Shown piece by piece: positions 17,841-26,579 of a DNA stretch of 64,000 nt. The position numbers and the translations under genes were made by a program. Numbering within the stretch: the first letter of the stretch is position 1; each line of letters starts with the position of its first letter. Below the pieces are notes generated by a model that saw only the letters and a list, made by a program, of their open reading frames with translations, had not been told where the DNA came from and searched no databases. Source of the DNA: Candidatus Fluviicola riflensis (lineage in GTDB: Bacteria; Bacteroidota; Bacteroidia; Flavobacteriales_D; Crocinitomicaceae); the NCBI GenBank assembly GCA_002243285.1, contig CP022585.1, positions 1,848,641 to 1,912,640 of the forward strand. The letters are read 5' to 3'.

Positions 17841-17921
17841 TTCAGAGCGAGAATGAAAACGAGAATGTTATACCTTCGAAAGTTGAGTTTTCCTGCTTGA
17901 AATCACCTTTTCCCTTTGGGA

Positions 17922-18890
17922 CTAAGATTTGCCGGAAGTTCTACCTTTCTCTACAGCAGCGCGTTTTGCCTGGAATCTGCGTGTTTGAAACACGATCGTT
18001 TTACCAACCTTATCGGCGTAAACCTTCGTGAATTTAGCCCCCAAAAAGATGATTTGCGACGAATAATACATCCAGGCCAGCATAATCAAAATGGTTCCGG
18101 GAATTCCGACACTGCTGCCAAAGAAGTAGTTGCTTAGGTAAAAATGGATCAGCAATTGCCCTAAATAAAGCAAAATTGCCGTTACCATCGCCCCTGAAAT
18201 AGCCAGTTTCCATTCCACTTTACCATCGTGCAGGTATTTAAAGATGATGGCAAACAGGAGTACGTTAGTGAAAATAGCGATGGCGTGTTTTAATATTTCG
18301 AGGATAAATCCCTCCACTGCATTCAGATCGCCAAAAAGCTGCGAACTTAAGGAAAGAATAATCGTTTCGCCGAAGTAGGTAACCACGATAACGAGCCCGA
18401 AAACAGGAAGTAAAACGATGTTCATCAATCGTGCACCGAGGTGATGGAAAATCTGGCGCTTGCGGTTATCAAAGGTAAAATGAACATCGAAAAATTCATT
18501 GATACTGGTGCGCAGTGAAGCGAGTAAAGCTGAACTGGAAAGTAGTAAGGCAATAACACCAACAACGTTGAGCACGAAACTTCCTTTTTCAAAGTCAACT
18601 TCCTCCAGGAAAGACATGATGCCGCTGCTATCTTCCAAACCGACTTCTTCGCGCAGAATTTTGTCAATGATCTTCAGCATATTGGTTTGTCCGACGAATT
18701 TACCAAACGAGATCAACGACAAATAAATCATCGGAACCACGGCAAATATGGCGTAGTAGGCGAGTGCTGCTCCATGAAAAAAGGAGTTTTCCTGAAAAAA
18801 CTCAATGAAAGTTGATTTTGTCACCTCCCATACTTCGAGCCACGTGAGCTTACGAATTCTTCCTTTTGATCTCAATTTTTTCAACATCAT
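17922..18890 (-). CDS. YihY/BrkB-family inner-membrane protein
   Basis: About 322 residues with six predicted membrane helices. It has the family's opening pattern: an amphipathic N-terminus, then FFHGAALAYYAIFAVVPMIYLSL and later LLPVFGLVIVVTYFGE and GTILIMLAWMYYSSQIIFLGAKF. Members were once called ribonuclease BN, but the real RNase BN is another protein. BrkB members have been linked to serum resistance and possibly transport, and the function is unsettled. ATG codons at 18890 and 18887 are the likely starts; the longer frame begins with TTG. Either way its 5' end overlaps the ABC ATPase gene by about 40 bases in another frame. Confidence 0.88.
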   Translation of the reverse strand: MMLKKLRSKGRIRKLTWLEVWEVTKSTFIEFFQENSFFHGAALAYYAIFAVVPMIYLSLISFGKFVGQTNMLKIIDKILREEVGLEDSSGIMSFLEEVDFEKGSFVLNVVGVIALLLSSSALLASLRTSINEFFDVHFTFDNRKRQIFHHLGARLMNIVLLPVFGLVIVVTYFGETIILSLSSQLFGDLNAVEGFILEILKHAIAIFTNVLLFAIIFKYLHDGKVEWKLAISGAMVTAILLYLGQLLIHFYLSNYFFGSSVGIPGTILIMLAWMYYSSQIIFLGAKFTKVYADKVGKTIVFQTRRFQAKRAAVEKGRTSGKS

Positions 18891-19782
18891 CCAGTGATTG
18901 CTGTGCAAACAAAACTAACGTTTCATTATTGTTTGTGCAAACGGTATTTCGCCAATAGGCTCCGGCAAATTGTGCTGATACAAATCGAACCTTAATTCCC
19001 GCTCCTGATTTCACCGTTTGGTATTCGTTCGGGCGAAAAAGAATCTCGTTCTTTTTACCTTTATTTAACACATTTATTTCTCCGAAAAATAAGCCTTCAT
19101 AAGCCGAAGCAGGCTTGAAATAAAATGCTTCCGGACTATCAGAACGTTGAATGATACCGTGTTGCATAAAATGAATTGTCGAACACCACTGCAAAACGTC
19201 TTGTCCTTCATGCGAAACCAGGATACAGGTGGTTCCACGCACTTCGGAAAGTACTTTCAGGTAGTTACCGATCCGCACTTTCAAATGAGCATCCAAGTGT
19301 GCGAACGGTTCGTCGAGCAGGATAACCTCGGGTTCCATCGCAAGTGATCGGGCAATCGCTAAACGCTGCTGTTCTCCACCCGATAAATGAATGGCTTGTT
19401 GAGTGCGAAGGTGCGTAAGTTCGACCAAATCGAGCAGTTCTTCCGAAAATTGTGTCCGCACGTCGGAAGGAAGGTAAAGCATTTTCTGCACCACATTTTC
19501 TTCAACTGTGTGGTATATATCGAGTCCGAAATCCTGGTTCACCAACTGAATCTCAGGATGTCCGGGAACCAATTGATCTGCCGGACCTTTTACGCGTTTG
19601 CCGTTCCAGGTTACCTCGCCAGAATCGGGATCGAGTAAACCGGCAATAATCTTTAATAAAGAGGATTTTCCGCCACCACTTGGGCCTACAATTCCAACGA
19701 TAGAGCCTGTTTGTACTTCAAGCGTCAAATTGTGCAACACTGTGTGCTTGAATGCCAGGTTCAGTGAACGAACGGCGAGCAT
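18850..19782 (-). CDS. ABC transporter ATP-binding protein
   Basis: A 310-residue nucleotide-binding subunit. Walker A is GPSGGGKSS (near residue 35), the signature is LSGGEQQRLAIARSLA, Walker B is VILLDEPFAHLD, and the switch His lies in LVSHEGQD. A C-terminal extension of about 90 residues looks like a small TOBE-type domain, as in importers of anions or sugars. It most resembles MalK/PotA/ThiQ-type ATPases. No permease or binding protein gene lies beside it, so its transporter partner is elsewhere or it acts with the YihY protein, which I regard as unlikely. It is co-transcribed with and overlaps the YihY gene. Confidence 0.88.
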   Translation of the reverse strand: MLAVRSLNLAFKHTVLHNLTLEVQTGSIVGIVGPSGGGKSSLLKIIAGLLDPDSGEVTWNGKRVKGPADQLVPGHPEIQLVNQDFGLDIYHTVEENVVQKMLYLPSDVRTQFSEELLDLVELTHLRTQQAIHLSGGEQQRLAIARSLAMEPEVILLDEPFAHLDAHLKVRIGNYLKVLSEVRGTTCILVSHEGQDVLQWCSTIHFMQHGIIQRSDSPEAFYFKPASAYEGLFFGEINVLNKGKKNEILFRPNEYQTVKSGAGIKVRFVSAQFAGAYWRNTVCTNNNETLVLFAQQSLDDVEKIEIKRKNS

Positions 19783-19787
19783 ACCGG

Positions 19788-20207
19788 TTAATTTCTAAGT
19801 TCTGTCGGAAAGTCAGACAACACGATGTATACTCCCGGAAGCGGATTTTCGACTACTTCATCATCATTGAGGTAAACTTCCAACGAGCGCTTTTCGGTAT
19901 CCAGAACGTATTCTTCCAGCGCTTTTTCAGAGAAAATAAGCGTTGTAGCACCGTCTTCCGCATGAAATAATACCGAAGTAACACCCGGAATCTGGTACGA
20001 AAACGGCCTGTCATCGCCCAAATCGCCTTTCAATTCATAGGTTTGATCGCGCAGCACTTCAACTTTGGAAAAAGTGCCGGTAATGCGAAATTCATCTTCC
20101 CATTCGTGACGAATGTTTTCCGGAGATTCTTCCCCGTTGTGCTGTTCATCAGCAAATTCCTGCGAAAAATCGCTGTTTCGTAAAAAAACATGAACGTTAT
20201 ATGCCAT
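19788..20207 (-). CDS. Small acidic protein of unknown function
   Basis: About 139 residues from the ATG at 20207 (MAYNVHVFL). The frame runs on to 20297, but that would overlap the divergent methyltransferase gene and its promoter. The protein is acidic, without signal or membrane segments, and rich in beta strands (VEVLRDQTYELKG, SVLFHAEDGATTLIF). I do not recognise the family. It ends five bases before the ABC ATPase start and is thus probably first in that operon. Confidence 0.6.
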   Translation of the reverse strand: MAYNVHVFLRNSDFSQEFADEQHNGEESPENIRHEWEDEFRITGTFSKVEVLRDQTYELKGDLGDDRPFSYQIPGVTSVLFHAEDGATTLIFSEKALEEYVLDTEKRSLEVYLNDDEVVENPLPGVYIVLSDFPTELRN

Positions 20208-20266
20208 AGGGCGAAGGTAATAAATAAACGTGAAATGTATTTTGCTGATTTCGTTGGATGATTGGT

Positions 20267-20274
20267 TATCTTTG
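20267..20274 (+). promoter_or_regulatory. -7 promoter element for the rlmI-like/MATE/fmt operon
   Basis: TATCTTTG matches the Bacteroidota housekeeping -7 element TAnnTTTG exactly and lies 21 bases before the ATG at 20296. A TTTG at 20241-20244 is a possible -33 element, but its 22-base spacing is longer than usual. It supports the short start chosen for the methyltransferase. Confidence 0.55.
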
Positions 20275-20295
20275 CGCCCTATTAGCACGAAAAAC

Positions 20296-21468
20296 ATGTT
20301 ACCAACAGTTCAGTTATTACAGCACAAGTTTCAATCGATCGAACGCCGCCACCCGTGGATTTTTTCGGGCGCGCTGAAAGAAATGCCTGCCGGTATAGAA
20401 GACGGAGCCGTGGTGGTGGTGACCGACAAGCAGGGAAATGAATTGGCGAAAGGCCATTTTCAGCATGGTTCTATTGCGGTGCGTGTACTGACGTTTGACG
20501 GTGAAGAAATCGATCAGGAGTTTTACAACAACCGCATTACCAGGGCAGTCGCGTTGCGCCGTCAGTTGCATTTGTTTCGTGAAGATAACTCCATTTGCCG
20601 GTTGGTACATGGTGAAGGCGACGAGCTGCCTGGATTGATCATTGATTATTACGGCGGAGTTGCCGTGATCCAGTGTCATAGCTTAGGAATGTTCCGTCAA
20701 TTATCATTGATCGCAGAAGCATTAAAAACAGTGCTTGGTGATGAATTGATCGGGATTTATTCGAAATCGAAAGAAACACTACCCAACCGGCAGCCGGTTG
20801 AAGACGGTTATTTGTTTGGCAATGTGCTTACACCTCATACAGCCCTTGAAAATGGCGTAAAGTATCAGCTGGATTGGATTACCGGGCAAAAAACCGGCTT
20901 TTTCATTGATCAGCGCGAAAACCGCTTTTTATTAGGGAAATACGCCCAAGGCAAGCGCGTGCTGAATACTTTTTGTTATTCCGGCGGTTTCAGTCTTTCG
21001 GCTTTGCAACAGGGAGCAACGGAAGTGCATTCACTTGACAGTTCTAAAAAGGCAATCGAACTGACCGATGCGAATATTCTACTCAACGGTTTTGAAGATA
21101 AACACATCTCTATTGTGGCGGACGCCATGGTGTATGTGCGCGAAACAGGCGAGGAATACGATATTATTATTCTTGATCCTCCTGCATTTGCCAAACACCG
21201 CGATAAACGTCACCAGGCCGTACAAGGCTACAAACGTTTGAATGCGATGGCAATAGCACACATTCGTCCGGGTGGTTTGCTCATGACGTATTCGTGTTCG
21301 CAGGTAGTTGACAAACAATTGTTTACCAATACAATCATCGCTGCAGCTATTGAGAGCGGACGTTCGGTGAAAATTCTCGAGCAATTGCACCAGCCGGCCG
21401 ATCATCCGATTAATGCATTTCATCCGGAAGGTGAATACCTGAAAGGATTGTTATTACAGATCAACTAA
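20296..21468 (+). CDS. RlmI-like 23S rRNA cytosine methyltransferase
   Basis: A 390-residue SAM-dependent methyltransferase of the COG1092 family; E. coli RlmI makes m5C1962 in 23S rRNA. An N-terminal PUA-type RNA-binding domain (IERRHPWIFSGAL) is followed by a linker and a Rossmann methyltransferase domain. That domain shows GKRVLNTFCYSGGFSLSAL for SAM, the acidic end of strand 2 (VHSLDSS), and DPPAFAKHRD. The TYSCSQ segment contains the catalytic cysteine. The start at 20296 follows a good -7 element. Its stop overlaps the MATE start by one base. The exact modified position is inferred from the family. Confidence 0.88.
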   Translation: MLPTVQLLQHKFQSIERRHPWIFSGALKEMPAGIEDGAVVVVTDKQGNELAKGHFQHGSIAVRVLTFDGEEIDQEFYNNRITRAVALRRQLHLFREDNSICRLVHGEGDELPGLIIDYYGGVAVIQCHSLGMFRQLSLIAEALKTVLGDELIGIYSKSKETLPNRQPVEDGYLFGNVLTPHTALENGVKYQLDWITGQKTGFFIDQRENRFLLGKYAQGKRVLNTFCYSGGFSLSALQQGATEVHSLDSSKKAIELTDANILLNGFEDKHISIVADAMVYVRETGEEYDIIILDPPAFAKHRDKRHQAVQGYKRLNAMAIAHIRPGGLLMTYSCSQVVDKQLFTNTIIAAAIESGRSVKILEQLHQPADHPINAFHPEGEYLKGLLLQIN

Positions 21469-22802
21469 TGCTCGATATACGCTATAGCAGTATTTTGCGG
21501 GTGGCTTTACCGTTGATGTTGAGTGGTTTTATTCAATCCATCATTTCCATTACCGATGCAGCTTTTCTCGGTCATTATAGCACGTTAGCCTACGATGCTT
21601 CCGGGAGCGCAGGATTGTGGTACATTACCTTATACATGGTGTTTATCGGCTTAAGTGACGGTGCACAAATCGTGATGGCTCAGCGCATTGGAGAAGATAA
21701 GCCTATCGGAGTTGCCGCAGCATTTCAGTCGAATTTCGTATTGTTATTGATCGCAGCCGTATTGCTGACTGTGTTTGTACAGTTGTTTATGCCGGAGTTT
21801 TTGCATTACATGGTAACGAACAAGGAGTTAGCCAATGCTGAATTATCCTTTTTGGAAATAAGAAGTTATTCCTTTTGGGCAGCTACGATCGGTTTAACCG
21901 TGCAAGCGACTTATCTGGCAACAGGGAAAACTACATTGGTTCTTTTTTCTGCACTGATTGTAGCGGTGTCGAATATCATTCTTGACTATTTTATGGTATT
22001 CGGAATAGGTCCTTTTCCTGAAATGGGGCTCAAAGGTGCCGCTTTGGCTTCAACAATTGCCGAAATACTCGGAATGCTTTTCCTGCTGGGAACACTTTTG
22101 TACGGGAAACTGAAACACGTGTACCCGTTCTGGAAAGCGATTGTAGTGAATGTCAATCAGCTGAAAGAAAACCTGAAAGTGGGAATTCCGTTATTGTTTC
22201 AGGGATTGGTAGCGCTTTCGGTGTGGACCGTTTTCTTTATCTGGATCGAGCAAATGGGCACGAACGAGTTGACCGTTTCGCTCAATATCCGCTACCTGTA
22301 TTTCTTGGCGTTTATTCCCATTTGGGGATTTGCGGGTGCTACCAAAACGTATATCGCTCAGTACATTGGAGCCAAAGATTATGCAGCATTACCCATTATC
22401 CAGCGAAGAATCCAACTGCTGACAGTACTTTTCCTCGTGATTACTTTTCACGGAGCGTTAATCTATCCGGAAATGTTGATCCGTTTGGTGAATAAGCATC
22501 CTGATCAAATTCGTGAAAGCGCACAAATCCTGCGTATTATCAGCGGTTCCATCATTATTTATGGATGGGGAAGCGTTTATTTTCAAACCATCAGCGGAAG
22601 CGGAAATACACGTGTTACCTTTATAATAGAATGTATTTCAACGTTATTCTATCTCACGGCTGCGTATTTGCTGATGAAGGTTGCCAAAGCACCGTTACAC
22701 CTCGTGTGGCTGGTAGAATACGTCTATTTTGTAACGATGGGATTGACTTCGCTGGCTTATCTCAGATTGTTTAACTGGACCAAAGAAATAAAAGCAACAT
22801 GA
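21468..22802 (+). CDS. MATE-family efflux transporter
   Basis: A 444-residue membrane protein with twelve hydrophobic segments in two homologous halves, as in NorM/DinF transporters, which export drugs or metabolites in exchange for Na+ or H+. The N-terminus (LRVALPLMLSGFIQSIISITDAAFLG) is the usual MATE opening. The first half ends near YGKLKHVYPF, where the second repeat begins. The start overlaps the preceding stop (TAATG) and the end overlaps fmt (ATGA), so the three genes form a coupled operon, although no functional link is evident. The substrate is unknown. Confidence 0.9.
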   Translation: MLDIRYSSILRVALPLMLSGFIQSIISITDAAFLGHYSTLAYDASGSAGLWYITLYMVFIGLSDGAQIVMAQRIGEDKPIGVAAAFQSNFVLLLIAAVLLTVFVQLFMPEFLHYMVTNKELANAELSFLEIRSYSFWAATIGLTVQATYLATGKTTLVLFSALIVAVSNIILDYFMVFGIGPFPEMGLKGAALASTIAEILGMLFLLGTLLYGKLKHVYPFWKAIVVNVNQLKENLKVGIPLLFQGLVALSVWTVFFIWIEQMGTNELTVSLNIRYLYFLAFIPIWGFAGATKTYIAQYIGAKDYAALPIIQRRIQLLTVLFLVITFHGALIYPEMLIRLVNKHPDQIRESAQILRIISGSIIIYGWGSVYFQTISGSGNTRVTFIIECISTLFYLTAAYLLMKVAKAPLHLVWLVEYVYFVTMGLTSLAYLRLFNWTKEIKAT

Positions 22803-23770
22803 GTCAACTACGCGTCGTATTTATGGGAACCCCCGATTTTTCTGTCGGGATCATGGAAAAAATGCTTGAACAGGGCATTCAATTGGTTGGATGCGTTACT
22901 GTTGCAGATAAGCCGGCGGGCAGGGGACAGCAGCTGCATGAAAGTCCTGTAAAACGATTCGCGCTGGAACATGCTATTCCGGTACTGCAGCCATTGAAGT
23001 TAAAAGACGAAGCCTTTTTGGAAGAATTACGCGCTTTGAAAGCAGATGTGTTTGTGGTAGTGGCCTTTAGAATGCTGCCTGCAGAAGTCTGGAAAATGCC
23101 ACGTTTCGGTACATTCAACCTGCATGCGTCTTTATTACCTGATTACAGGGGCGCTGCTCCGATCAATTGGGCGATTATCAATGGTGACAAACAAACAGGA
23201 GTTTCTACCTTCTTTATAGATGAAGCAATTGACACCGGAAATGTGATTGCGCAAACGAAGATGGATATTGCTGAAAACGAAACGGCCGGCTCACTGCATG
23301 ATCGTATGATGGTTACTGGAGGAGAATTGGTAGTACAAACGATTCAGGCGATTGAAGCGGGAACGGTACAGCCAATTCCGCAGGAACAGTTTAAAGACAG
23401 TTTGATGCGTCCTGCTCCGAAGTTGTTTCGTGAAAACACGCAGATCGATTGGTCGAAACCGGTTCGCGAAATCCACCAGCTGATTTGCGGTTTGTCTCCT
23501 TACCCGGCAGCATGGACCCGTTGGGTGAATAGTAAAGGAGAAATTAAACAGGTGAAATTGTACAAAACCACTATTGAAGATAGTGGTAGCATCGCGATTC
23601 ATCGCGATGGAATTGTGAATGATTTGTCATCAGACAAACACACAATCAAAGTTCATTGCACAGATGGAATTCTTGTAATCCAAGAATTGCAGATGGAAGG
23701 AAAAAAGCGGATGTCGGCACGTGATTGGTTAGTTGGAAATAGTGTTTCCGATTGGTCGATTGAAGCGTAA
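22799..23770 (+). CDS. fmt: Methionyl-tRNA formyltransferase
   Basis: A 323-residue enzyme that formylates initiator Met-tRNA using 10-formyl-tetrahydrofolate. The N-terminus RVVFMGTPDFSV is diagnostic. The folate/catalytic segment NLHASLLPDYRGAAPINWAI contains the catalytic Asn-His, and DTGNVI follows as in all members. The C-terminal ~100 residues form the tRNA-binding domain. Length and domain order are normal. It overlaps the MATE gene by four bases and is last in the operon. Confidence 0.97.
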   Translation: MSQLRVVFMGTPDFSVGIMEKMLEQGIQLVGCVTVADKPAGRGQQLHESPVKRFALEHAIPVLQPLKLKDEAFLEELRALKADVFVVVAFRMLPAEVWKMPRFGTFNLHASLLPDYRGAAPINWAIINGDKQTGVSTFFIDEAIDTGNVIAQTKMDIAENETAGSLHDRMMVTGGELVVQTIQAIEAGTVQPIPQEQFKDSLMRPAPKLFRENTQIDWSKPVREIHQLICGLSPYPAAWTRWVNSKGEIKQVKLYKTTIEDSGSIAIHRDGIVNDLSSDKHTIKVHCTDGILVIQELQMEGKKRMSARDWLVGNSVSDWSIEA

Positions 23771-23942
23771 ATGGTTCAATTTCGGCTGGAAAGGTTCAGG
23801 TATGCGTCTTTCGGGATCATTTGATTTAACTTAACGGTTCGACGAAAAGGCTGATTTACCCGCTAAAACGCTAAAAAACGGCCACCTTTATCAACAAACG
23901 CCTCTACTTATCAACAAAAACGGTGTTTTTTTCTTGAAACCC

Positions 23943-23972
23943 TTGACAGGCTTGCTTATTCGGCTAAATTTG
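23943..23972 (+). promoter_or_regulatory. Promoter of the HU gene
   Basis: TTG at 23943-23945, exactly 19 bases, then TAAATTTG at 23965-23972. This is a textbook Bacteroidota sigma-ABfr promoter (-33 TTG, -7 TAnnTTTG). Transcription should begin near 23979, which supports the ATG at 24013 over the earlier in-frame codon at 23986. Confidence 0.85.
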
Positions 23973-24012
23973 TCTTGTTAAATAATTGAAAACATTCAAA
24001 AAAAACCAAACT

Positions 24013-24285
24013 ATGAACAAAGCAGAATTGATTGATGCTATTGCTGCAGAAGCAGGATTGTCAAAAGCAGATGCTAAGAAAGCATTGGATGCATTCGTAA
24101 GCGCAACTTCAAGTGCATTGAAAGGTGGAGACCGTTTATCTTTAGTAGGTTTCGGTTCATTCTCAGTTTCAAAGCGTGAAGCTAGAACTGGTCGTAACCC
24201 ACAAACAGGTAAAGAAATCCAAATTGCAGCTAAAAATGTTGTGAAATTTAAAGCTGGTGCTGATCTTGAAGGATCTGTTAACTAA
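24013..24285 (+). CDS. HU-family DNA-binding protein
   Basis: A 90-residue nucleoid protein that bends and wraps DNA as a dimer. It begins MNKAELIDAIAAEAGLSKAD, the usual HU opening. It keeps the GFGSFSV turn and the arm signature GRNPQTGKEIQIAAKNVVKFKAG, with the conserved Pro that intercalates into DNA. The start is set by the promoter at 23943-23972. It is a single-gene unit with its own strong terminator, as is common for highly expressed HU genes. Confidence 0.96.
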   Translation: MNKAELIDAIAAEAGLSKADAKKALDAFVSATSSALKGGDRLSLVGFGSFSVSKREARTGRNPQTGKEIQIAAKNVVKFKAGADLEGSVN

Positions 24286-24303
24286 GATTTCAATACAAAA
24301 TGT

Positions 24304-24335
24304 AAAAAGTCTCTTACTTCGGTAAGGGACTTTTT
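24304..24335 (+). terminator. Terminator of the HU gene
   Basis: A 14-base-pair stem (left arm 24304-24317, right arm 24322-24335) with a TTCG tetraloop and a T-run ending at 24338. Confidence 0.93.
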
Positions 24336-24366
24336 TTTGTGGGGGTACTCACGAATGAAGGCGTAA

Positions 24367-24527
24367 GTCCCGTAGGGACGTAATATCTTGGATCAATATT
24401 TCATTTATTCGTTGTCACCCCATAGGGGTGAGATGTATTGGTTGTATTATATGTCCCACCCCCACGGGGCTGATGTTGGACGTGAATCTATTTGCTAAAT
24501 ATTACGTTCCTACGGGACAAAGCAGAT
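24367..24527. repeat. Composite array of short palindromes, copy 2
   Basis: In the gene-free stretch 24286-24651: GTCCCGTAGGGAC (24367-24379), CACCCCATAGGGGTG (24416-24430), a degenerate CCCACGGGG element (about 24456-24470) and ACGTTCCTACGGGAC (24513-24527). Spacers such as AATATCTT after the first palindrome also match copy 1 at 2197-2466, so the array spread as a unit. No transposase is nearby. The rest of the gap shows nothing recognisable. Confidence 0.72.
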
Positions 24528-24651
24528 GCTTCATAAGAGGGCGAGGCTGCACTAACGTTTGCCTATATCAAAAGCTACGTTTTTTCTTATCTTAAGTCAA
24601 TGCACCGCAAAGTCATGTGCGATAATTTTGCGGTGTAATTAAGAAACACTG

Positions 24652-25377
24652 ATGATGAACGCACAAACATACACTTCCACCGAAAGAACCATTCTACGAA
24701 AAGCCGCTTTGATCGCAGGATTTTCATCTATTCTGTTAGCTATCGCTGCTATCATTGCAGAATTTTATGCTCGTCAGCAATTGATCGTGCCTGACGATGC
24801 CGCAGAAACAGCCCAAAGAATCATTGCAGGACAAACTTCTTTCCGAATCGGGATTTTCGGCTTTGCCATTGCGTTGATCTGCGATCTATTGATTTCATGG
24901 GCGCTTTACGTGTTTCTGAAATCTGTAAATAAAAACGGTTCATTACTCACGGCCTGGTTCCGGTTGATCTACACCGCCATTTTCGCCATGGCAATCGTAG
25001 AATTGGTGAACGGAAACCATGTATTGACTGATGGAAATCTTTCAGCTGTGATGGAACCAAATCAGCTTCAGGCATTGGCATTAAATCATTTTCAGGCATT
25101 TGATAACAGCTGGGCGATTGGATTCCTGTTCTTTGGCATCCATTTGTTGCTTCTTGGTTACCTCGCTGTAAAATCGGGCTTTATTCCCCAAATAATAGGG
25201 ATTTTACTGTTAATAGCAGGCACTGCTTATTTTGTGAGTAATCTTGCCAAACTCATCATGCCAAATTACAGAGCTTATGAAGCAGCATTTACAGCTGTGG
25301 TGGCTATTCCTTCGGTTATCGGAGAGCTTTCATTAGCGATCTGGTTGTTGGTGAAAGGCGGTAAAAAGGCCATTTGA
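24652..25377 (+). CDS. DUF4386-family membrane protein
   Basis: A 241-residue integral membrane protein with six to seven hydrophobic helices. After a short cytoplasmic start containing TSTERTILRKAALIAGF come alternating helices, and LTAWFRLIYTAIFAMAIVELVNG in the middle is typical of DUF4386 proteins. The function of the family is unknown. ATG codons at 24652 and 24655 are equally possible. It converges on the Crp-type regulator gene with two bases between the stops. DUF4386 proteins often lie near regulators, but no functional link can be read here. Confidence 0.8.
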   Translation: MMNAQTYTSTERTILRKAALIAGFSSILLAIAAIIAEFYARQQLIVPDDAAETAQRIIAGQTSFRIGIFGFAIALICDLLISWALYVFLKSVNKNGSLLTAWFRLIYTAIFAMAIVELVNGNHVLTDGNLSAVMEPNQLQALALNHFQAFDNSWAIGFLFFGIHLLLLGYLAVKSGFIPQIIGILLLIAGTAYFVSNLAKLIMPNYRAYEAAFTAVVAIPSVIGELSLAIWLLVKGGKKAI

Positions 25378-25379
25378 TT

Positions 25380-25958
25380 TTAACTTTCAGATACAATACG
25401 TTTCCTGATCCGGCTCATCGATTCGGGTGTCATGCCAAGATAACTCGCAATTTGATGCTGCGGCACGCGTTGGAATAATTCGGGTTGTGTTTTCAACAGA
25501 TTGCGGTACCGTTCTTCAGGCGACGAAGTGATAAACGTAGAATAAGCTTCCTGCGTTTTGCCAAAATCTTCGCTCATAAACGAACGGGTAAAGGCTTCCA
25601 GCTTCGGGAATTTACTGTACATCTCTTTTTCCGTATCCGGTGTTCCCACAATCAATGAACAATCTTCCACACAAACGCAATAGTGATTGGAAGGGATTTT
25701 CTGCACATAACTTGTAAACGAAACCACGGCTTGTTGTTCCAGAAAAAATGCAGTGGTTTTCTCTTCGCCATCAATGAGTTTGTATTGGCGAACACAGCCT
25801 TTCAGTACAAAATAACAACGGGCGGCAATTTCACCTTCACGTATTAAAACATCGCCCTTTTTAAACGAAACCACGTGAATGTTTTCAGCGAGAAATTGTT
25901 TTTCTTCTTCGCTAAACATCGGAAGGTTGGCGAGGTATTGCGTGAATTCGTTTTCCAT
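25380..25958 (-). CDS. Crp/Fnr-family transcriptional regulator
   Basis: A 192-residue regulator. The cyclic-nucleotide-binding beta-roll occupies about residues 15-120 (VVSFKKGDVLIREGEIAARCYFVLKG). The short C-terminal winged helix includes VPQHQIASYLGMTPESMSRIRKR, in which SMSRIR is the recognition helix. The phosphate-binding Arg-Ser of true cAMP receptors is not obvious, so the ligand is unclear; such Bacteroidota proteins are usually Crp-like without proof of cAMP binding. The ATG at 25958 is preferred over a TTG at 25997, which would overlap the upstream gene. It is last in a minus-strand run headed by the sigma factor. Confidence 0.88.
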   Translation of the reverse strand: MENEFTQYLANLPMFSEEEKQFLAENIHVVSFKKGDVLIREGEIAARCYFVLKGCVRQYKLIDGEEKTTAFFLEQQAVVSFTSYVQKIPSNHYCVCVEDCSLIVGTPDTEKEMYSKFPKLEAFTRSFMSEDFGKTQEAYSTFITSSPEERYRNLLKTQPELFQRVPQHQIASYLGMTPESMSRIRKRIVSES

Positions 25959-25971
25959 GGATATTATCAAT

Positions 25972-26568
25972 TCAGGTTTTCCCTGTAAGCATTTCAATAG
26001 CCTGTTTAAGGTCAGGATATACTATTGCCGAGGTCAATTTTTGTAAGGAACTTAATGTAATTGAACTTTTACTTCCCGGATAATTGTTCAGCGTTTCGGT
26101 TGGTAAAACGAAAAACTCCCATTGCTCCAGATTCATTGGATTAAGGGTCAACTGGTCTTTGTGTTTGAGTAAACAGAAAACGTAAATATCTGCGTGTCTT
26201 TTTGCTGTTTCAGAGAATACACCAGTTGCGGAATCCCAGCATTTGGCTTCTTTGATAGAGAAAGCGATGGGTGAGTAATTCTTTTGGGACCAACTCTGCA
26301 AATAGGATGCTGATTTTACTTCAACTTTAATGCCTTCAGGAGTTTCCAAATCATACGGATTCCATTCATTGCGTACAGTTGAAAAATCAATCTTCAATGC
26401 TGATGCGACAATGAATTCAGCAAAACGTCCACGACTAGAATTACTTATTATGTCGGAGGAATCCCATTTCCAGAAATCAATTAATTTAACTCCGTTGGTT
26501 TCACCGTGATAAGTAATTGGCTCGTCACCTGTTTTTTGCGTGATGTGAATTTTACCGAAATCTGTCAT
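25972..26568 (-). CDS. PD-(D/E)XK nuclease-like protein
   Basis: A 198-residue soluble protein of a widespread uncharacterised type. RGRFAEFIVASAL gives a helix with a conserved Glu. EWNPYDLETPEGIKVEVKSASYLQSW then supplies Asp and a Glu-x-Lys at the spacing of a PD-(D/E)XK nuclease core. The C-terminal half is mixed. The ATG at 26568 is used; the longer frame starts with TTG and overlaps the preceding gene. No methyltransferase or helicase lies nearby, so it is not part of an evident restriction system. Nuclease activity is an inference from the active-site pattern only. Confidence 0.62.
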   Translation of the reverse strand: MTDFGKIHITQKTGDEPITYHGETNGVKLIDFWKWDSSDIISNSSRGRFAEFIVASALKIDFSTVRNEWNPYDLETPEGIKVEVKSASYLQSWSQKNYSPIAFSIKEAKCWDSATGVFSETAKRHADIYVFCLLKHKDQLTLNPMNLEQWEFFVLPTETLNNYPGSKSSITLSSLQKLTSAIVYPDLKQAIEMLTGKT

Positions 26569-26579
26569 TTTTTCATCGC

